NCBI RefSeq assembly: GCF_048269205.1
Contig: NZ_JBLXJC010000001.1
Coordinates: 186,001-250,000 of the forward strand
From: Emcibacter sp048269205
GTDB lineage: Bacteria; Pseudomonadota; Alphaproteobacteria; Sphingomonadales; Emcibacteraceae
Direction of reading: 5' to 3'
Length of the DNA stretch: 64,000 nucleotides
Made by a program: the position numbers and the translations under genes. Of the stretch, positions 62,311 to 64,000 are shown piece after piece (within the stretch, counting starts at the first letter, position 1; each line of letters starts with the position of its first letter). The notes beneath the pieces are model-generated. The model was not told the origin of the DNA. It saw only the letters and a list, made by a program, of their open reading frames with translations, and searched no databases.

Positions 62311-63591
62311 ATGCTGAAAAACCAGTTTCATCTTTTGACGCTTCGCCGGTTCCTGCCGCTGTTTCTGGTCCAGTTCCTCGGTGCTTTCAACGATAATCTT
62401 TTCAAGAATGCCCTTGTCATCCTCATCACCTACAGGCTGGCGGTGGAGATGAACATGAATGCGGCCATCGCGGTAACGGCGGCCCAGGGTATATTTATCC
62501 TGCCCTTTTTCCTGTTTTCGGCCCTGGCCGGGCAGGTCGCGGACAAGTATGAAAAAACCGGATTGATCCGGCGGCTGAAGATCCTGGAGATCTTGCTGAT
62601 GGGACTGGCCGCGGCGGGATTCTGGCTCGGGCATTTCTATATTCTGATGCTGATCCTGTTCCTGATGGGGGTGCAGTCCAGTCTGTTCGGGCCGCTCAAA
62701 TACGGCATCCTGCCCGATCATCTGGCCGGGGATGAACTCATTGCCGGTAATGCCCTGGTCGGAGGGAGCACATTTCTCGCCATTCTGCTGGGGACCATTA
62801 TCGGCGGGCTTGCCATACTTGGCGAGCAGGGTGCCCTGACCGTATCCCTTCTGGTTATGCTGACGTCCTTCGCCGGTTATGCGGCCAGCCGGACAATGCC
62901 GCCGACCGGTGCGGCATCGCCGGGGCTGGTTCTGAATGCCAATATTGTGACGGAAAGTTTCCGGATCATGCATCAGGCGCGCACAAACGGCCCGGTTTTT
63001 CATTCCATCATGGGTATTTCCTGGTTCTGGCTTCTGGGGGCGACAGTGCTGGCCCAGTTTCCGGCCCTGACCCGTAATGTGCTGGGCGGGGATGAACAGG
63101 TAGGCACCCTGTTTCTTGCAGCTTTTTCAGTGGGGATCGGGGTGGGGGCTCTGTTGTGTCACAGACTGCTTCGGGGGCTGGTATCGGCCCGTTATGTACC
63201 GTTGGCGGCCCTGGGTATGGGGCTGTTCTGCATCGATCTTTATCTTGCCTGCCGGTCTCTTGTACCGCCGGCCGGGGCTGAACTGATGACCGTGATGCAG
63301 TTTGCTGCCGATTCCCGCTACTGGCGTATTTTTGCGGACTGTATTCTGATTTCCATCTTCGGCGGTCTTTATATCGTGCCGCTCTATGCTCTTTTGCAGG
63401 AAAAGAGCGACCCGGCGCACCGGTCCCGGATGGTGGCGGCCAACAACATCTGTAACGCCCTTTTTATGGTCGGCGGGGCGCTGGCCACCATGGCGCTTCT
63501 GGCTTCCGGCCTGTCCGTGCCCGGGGTTTTCATGGTGCTTGGTCTGACGACCGGGGGAATTGCCCTCTATGTTTTCCGCGTCCTGCGCTGA
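62311..63591 (+). CDS. MFS transporter, LplT-like (lysophospholipid transporter family)
   Basis: 426 residues with about 12 membrane segments. The N-terminus LRRFLPLFLVQFLGAFNDNL and the loop SSLFGPLKYGILPDHL are hallmarks of LplT, which flips lysophospholipids for reacylation by Aas. In many proteobacteria this transporter is fused to the acyltransferase; here it is separate and the partner is not adjacent. Confidence 0.88.
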   Translation: MLKNQFHLLTLRRFLPLFLVQFLGAFNDNLFKNALVILITYRLAVEMNMNAAIAVTAAQGIFILPFFLFSALAGQVADKYEKTGLIRRLKILEILLMGLAAAGFWLGHFYILMLILFLMGVQSSLFGPLKYGILPDHLAGDELIAGNALVGGSTFLAILLGTIIGGLAILGEQGALTVSLLVMLTSFAGYAASRTMPPTGAASPGLVLNANIVTESFRIMHQARTNGPVFHSIMGISWFWLLGATVLAQFPALTRNVLGGDEQVGTLFLAAFSVGIGVGALLCHRLLRGLVSARYVPLAALGMGLFCIDLYLACRSLVPPAGAELMTVMQFAADSRYWRIFADCILISIFGGLYIVPLYALLQEKSDPAHRSRMVAANNICNALFMVGGALATMALLASGLSVPGVFMVLGLTTGGIALYVFRVLR

Positions 63592-63606
63592 AAGTTCGGG
63601 AAGGGG

Positions 63607-64000
63607 TCAGGCCATCAGGGCTGTGGCCGTCACATTGACGATCCAGGCCATGAAATAGGCCAGGCTGAACAGATATCCGGCCAAGAACAGGGTCCATTTC
63701 CAGCTGTTGGTTTCCCGGCGCACCACGGCCAGGGTGGCAAAACACTGGGGGGCATAAATGTACCAGGTGAGGAAAGCGAGCGCCGTGGGCAGTGGCCAGG
63801 CGCCCTGTAACAGTCCTGAAAGGCTTTCCGCGACCTGTTCATCGTCCCCGCTCAGGGAATAAACGGTGCCCAGTGCGGCCACGGCCACTTCCCGGGCGGC
63901 CATGCCGGGAACCAGGGCGATGGAGATTTCCCAGTTAAAGCCCAGCGGCGCAAAGATTTTTTCCAGGAATTTACCGATTACCCCGGCAAAGCTGTAATAG
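63607..64000 (-). CDS. feoB: Ferrous iron transport protein B (FeoB), C-terminal end only
   Basis: The gene runs off the right edge; about 130 C-terminal residues are visible. YYSFAGVIGKFLEKIFAPLG followed by MAAREVAVAALGTVYSL and WYIYAPQCFATLAVVRRETN are typical of the FeoB gate domain, and the last membrane helix follows. The G domain lies outside the window. Confidence 0.9.
   Translation of the reverse strand, partial: YYSFAGVIGKFLEKIFAPLGFNWEISIALVPGMAAREVAVAALGTVYSLSGDDEQVAESLSGLLQGAWPLPTALAFLTWYIYAPQCFATLAVVRRETNSWKWTLFLAGYLFSLAYFMAWIVNVTATALMA

Noticed and set aside
1..64000. CRISPR arrays, tRNA or rRNA genes, insertion sequences, prophage
   Set aside because: No spaced direct repeats, no tRNA-like arms, no transposase or phage genes were found on either strand.

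Overview
The window is a stretch of an alphaproteobacterial chromosome. The evidence is gene order: an F1-only atpHAGDC operon with no Fo genes beside it, the run rplU-rpmA-obgE-proB-proA-nadD-rsfS-rlmH-gpmI-envC-ctpA-(divergent deacetylase)-rppH, lysA next to a DUF4175 protein, a CpdR-type receiver, ftsE-ftsX with plsC and DUF2125, and tyrA-hisC divergent from metX-metW. A marine Emcibacterales/Kordiimonadales-type organism would fit (PEP-CTERM protein, FNR regulator, ZnuD-like receptor, PHB cycle), but this placement is a guess. No tRNA, rRNA, CRISPR array, insertion sequence or prophage was seen. Almost everything is ordinary core chromosome.

Layout. 1-2350: 3' part of priA and an unrecognised gene. 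2473-7627: F1-ATPase operon with promoter, structured leader and terminator. 7642-9892: PfkB-type kinase and CNT nucleoside transporter (salvage pair). 10108-14827: serine hydrolase, ketopantoate reductase family, two paralogous membrane proteins, rppH. 14936-26960: the long minus-strand core cluster for envelope maintenance (divergent deacetylase, CtpA, EnvC), glycolysis (gpmI), ribosome function (rlmH, rsfS, obgE, rpmA, rplU), NAD and proline synthesis. 27044-32296: FNR-type regulator, a universal stress gene with an FNR box, a PEP-CTERM protein gene with a sigma-54 promoter, a histidine-rich TonB receptor with a Zur-like box, and a TlpA-like thioredoxin. 32332-38943: argH, a tandem duplication of a VOC gene that carried a piece of argH, two tiny lipoprotein genes, lysA, a DUF4175 protein and cpdR. 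39110-49153: zinc-ribbon protein, ftsEX, lipid and envelope genes, tyrA/hisC, metX/metW and a methyltransferase. 49229-54686: polyhydroxybutyrate block (phaB, phaA, a short PhaC-like synthase, phaR) enclosing a small acidic protein, a broken TonB-type gene and exbD. 54726-59156: M13 peptidase lipoprotein, YHS protein, a 55-codon gene behind a sigma-54-like promoter, and a NodB deacetylase. 59211-61860: hbd, etfA, etfB. 62311-64000: LplT-like transporter and the 3' end of feoB.

How the genes fit together. phaA and phaB make (R)-3-hydroxybutyryl-CoA for the PhaC-like enzyme, under PhaR; hbd and etfAB connect to oxidation of acyl-CoA. CtpA, EnvC and FtsEX are parts of the septal cell-wall hydrolysis machinery. 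The main regulatory signals are an FNR box before uspA, a palindrome plus near-perfect sigma-54 promoter before the PEP-CTERM gene, a Zur-like box before the metal receptor, PhaR-type TGC/GCA dyads around phaR and phaA, and a perfect dyad before etfB.
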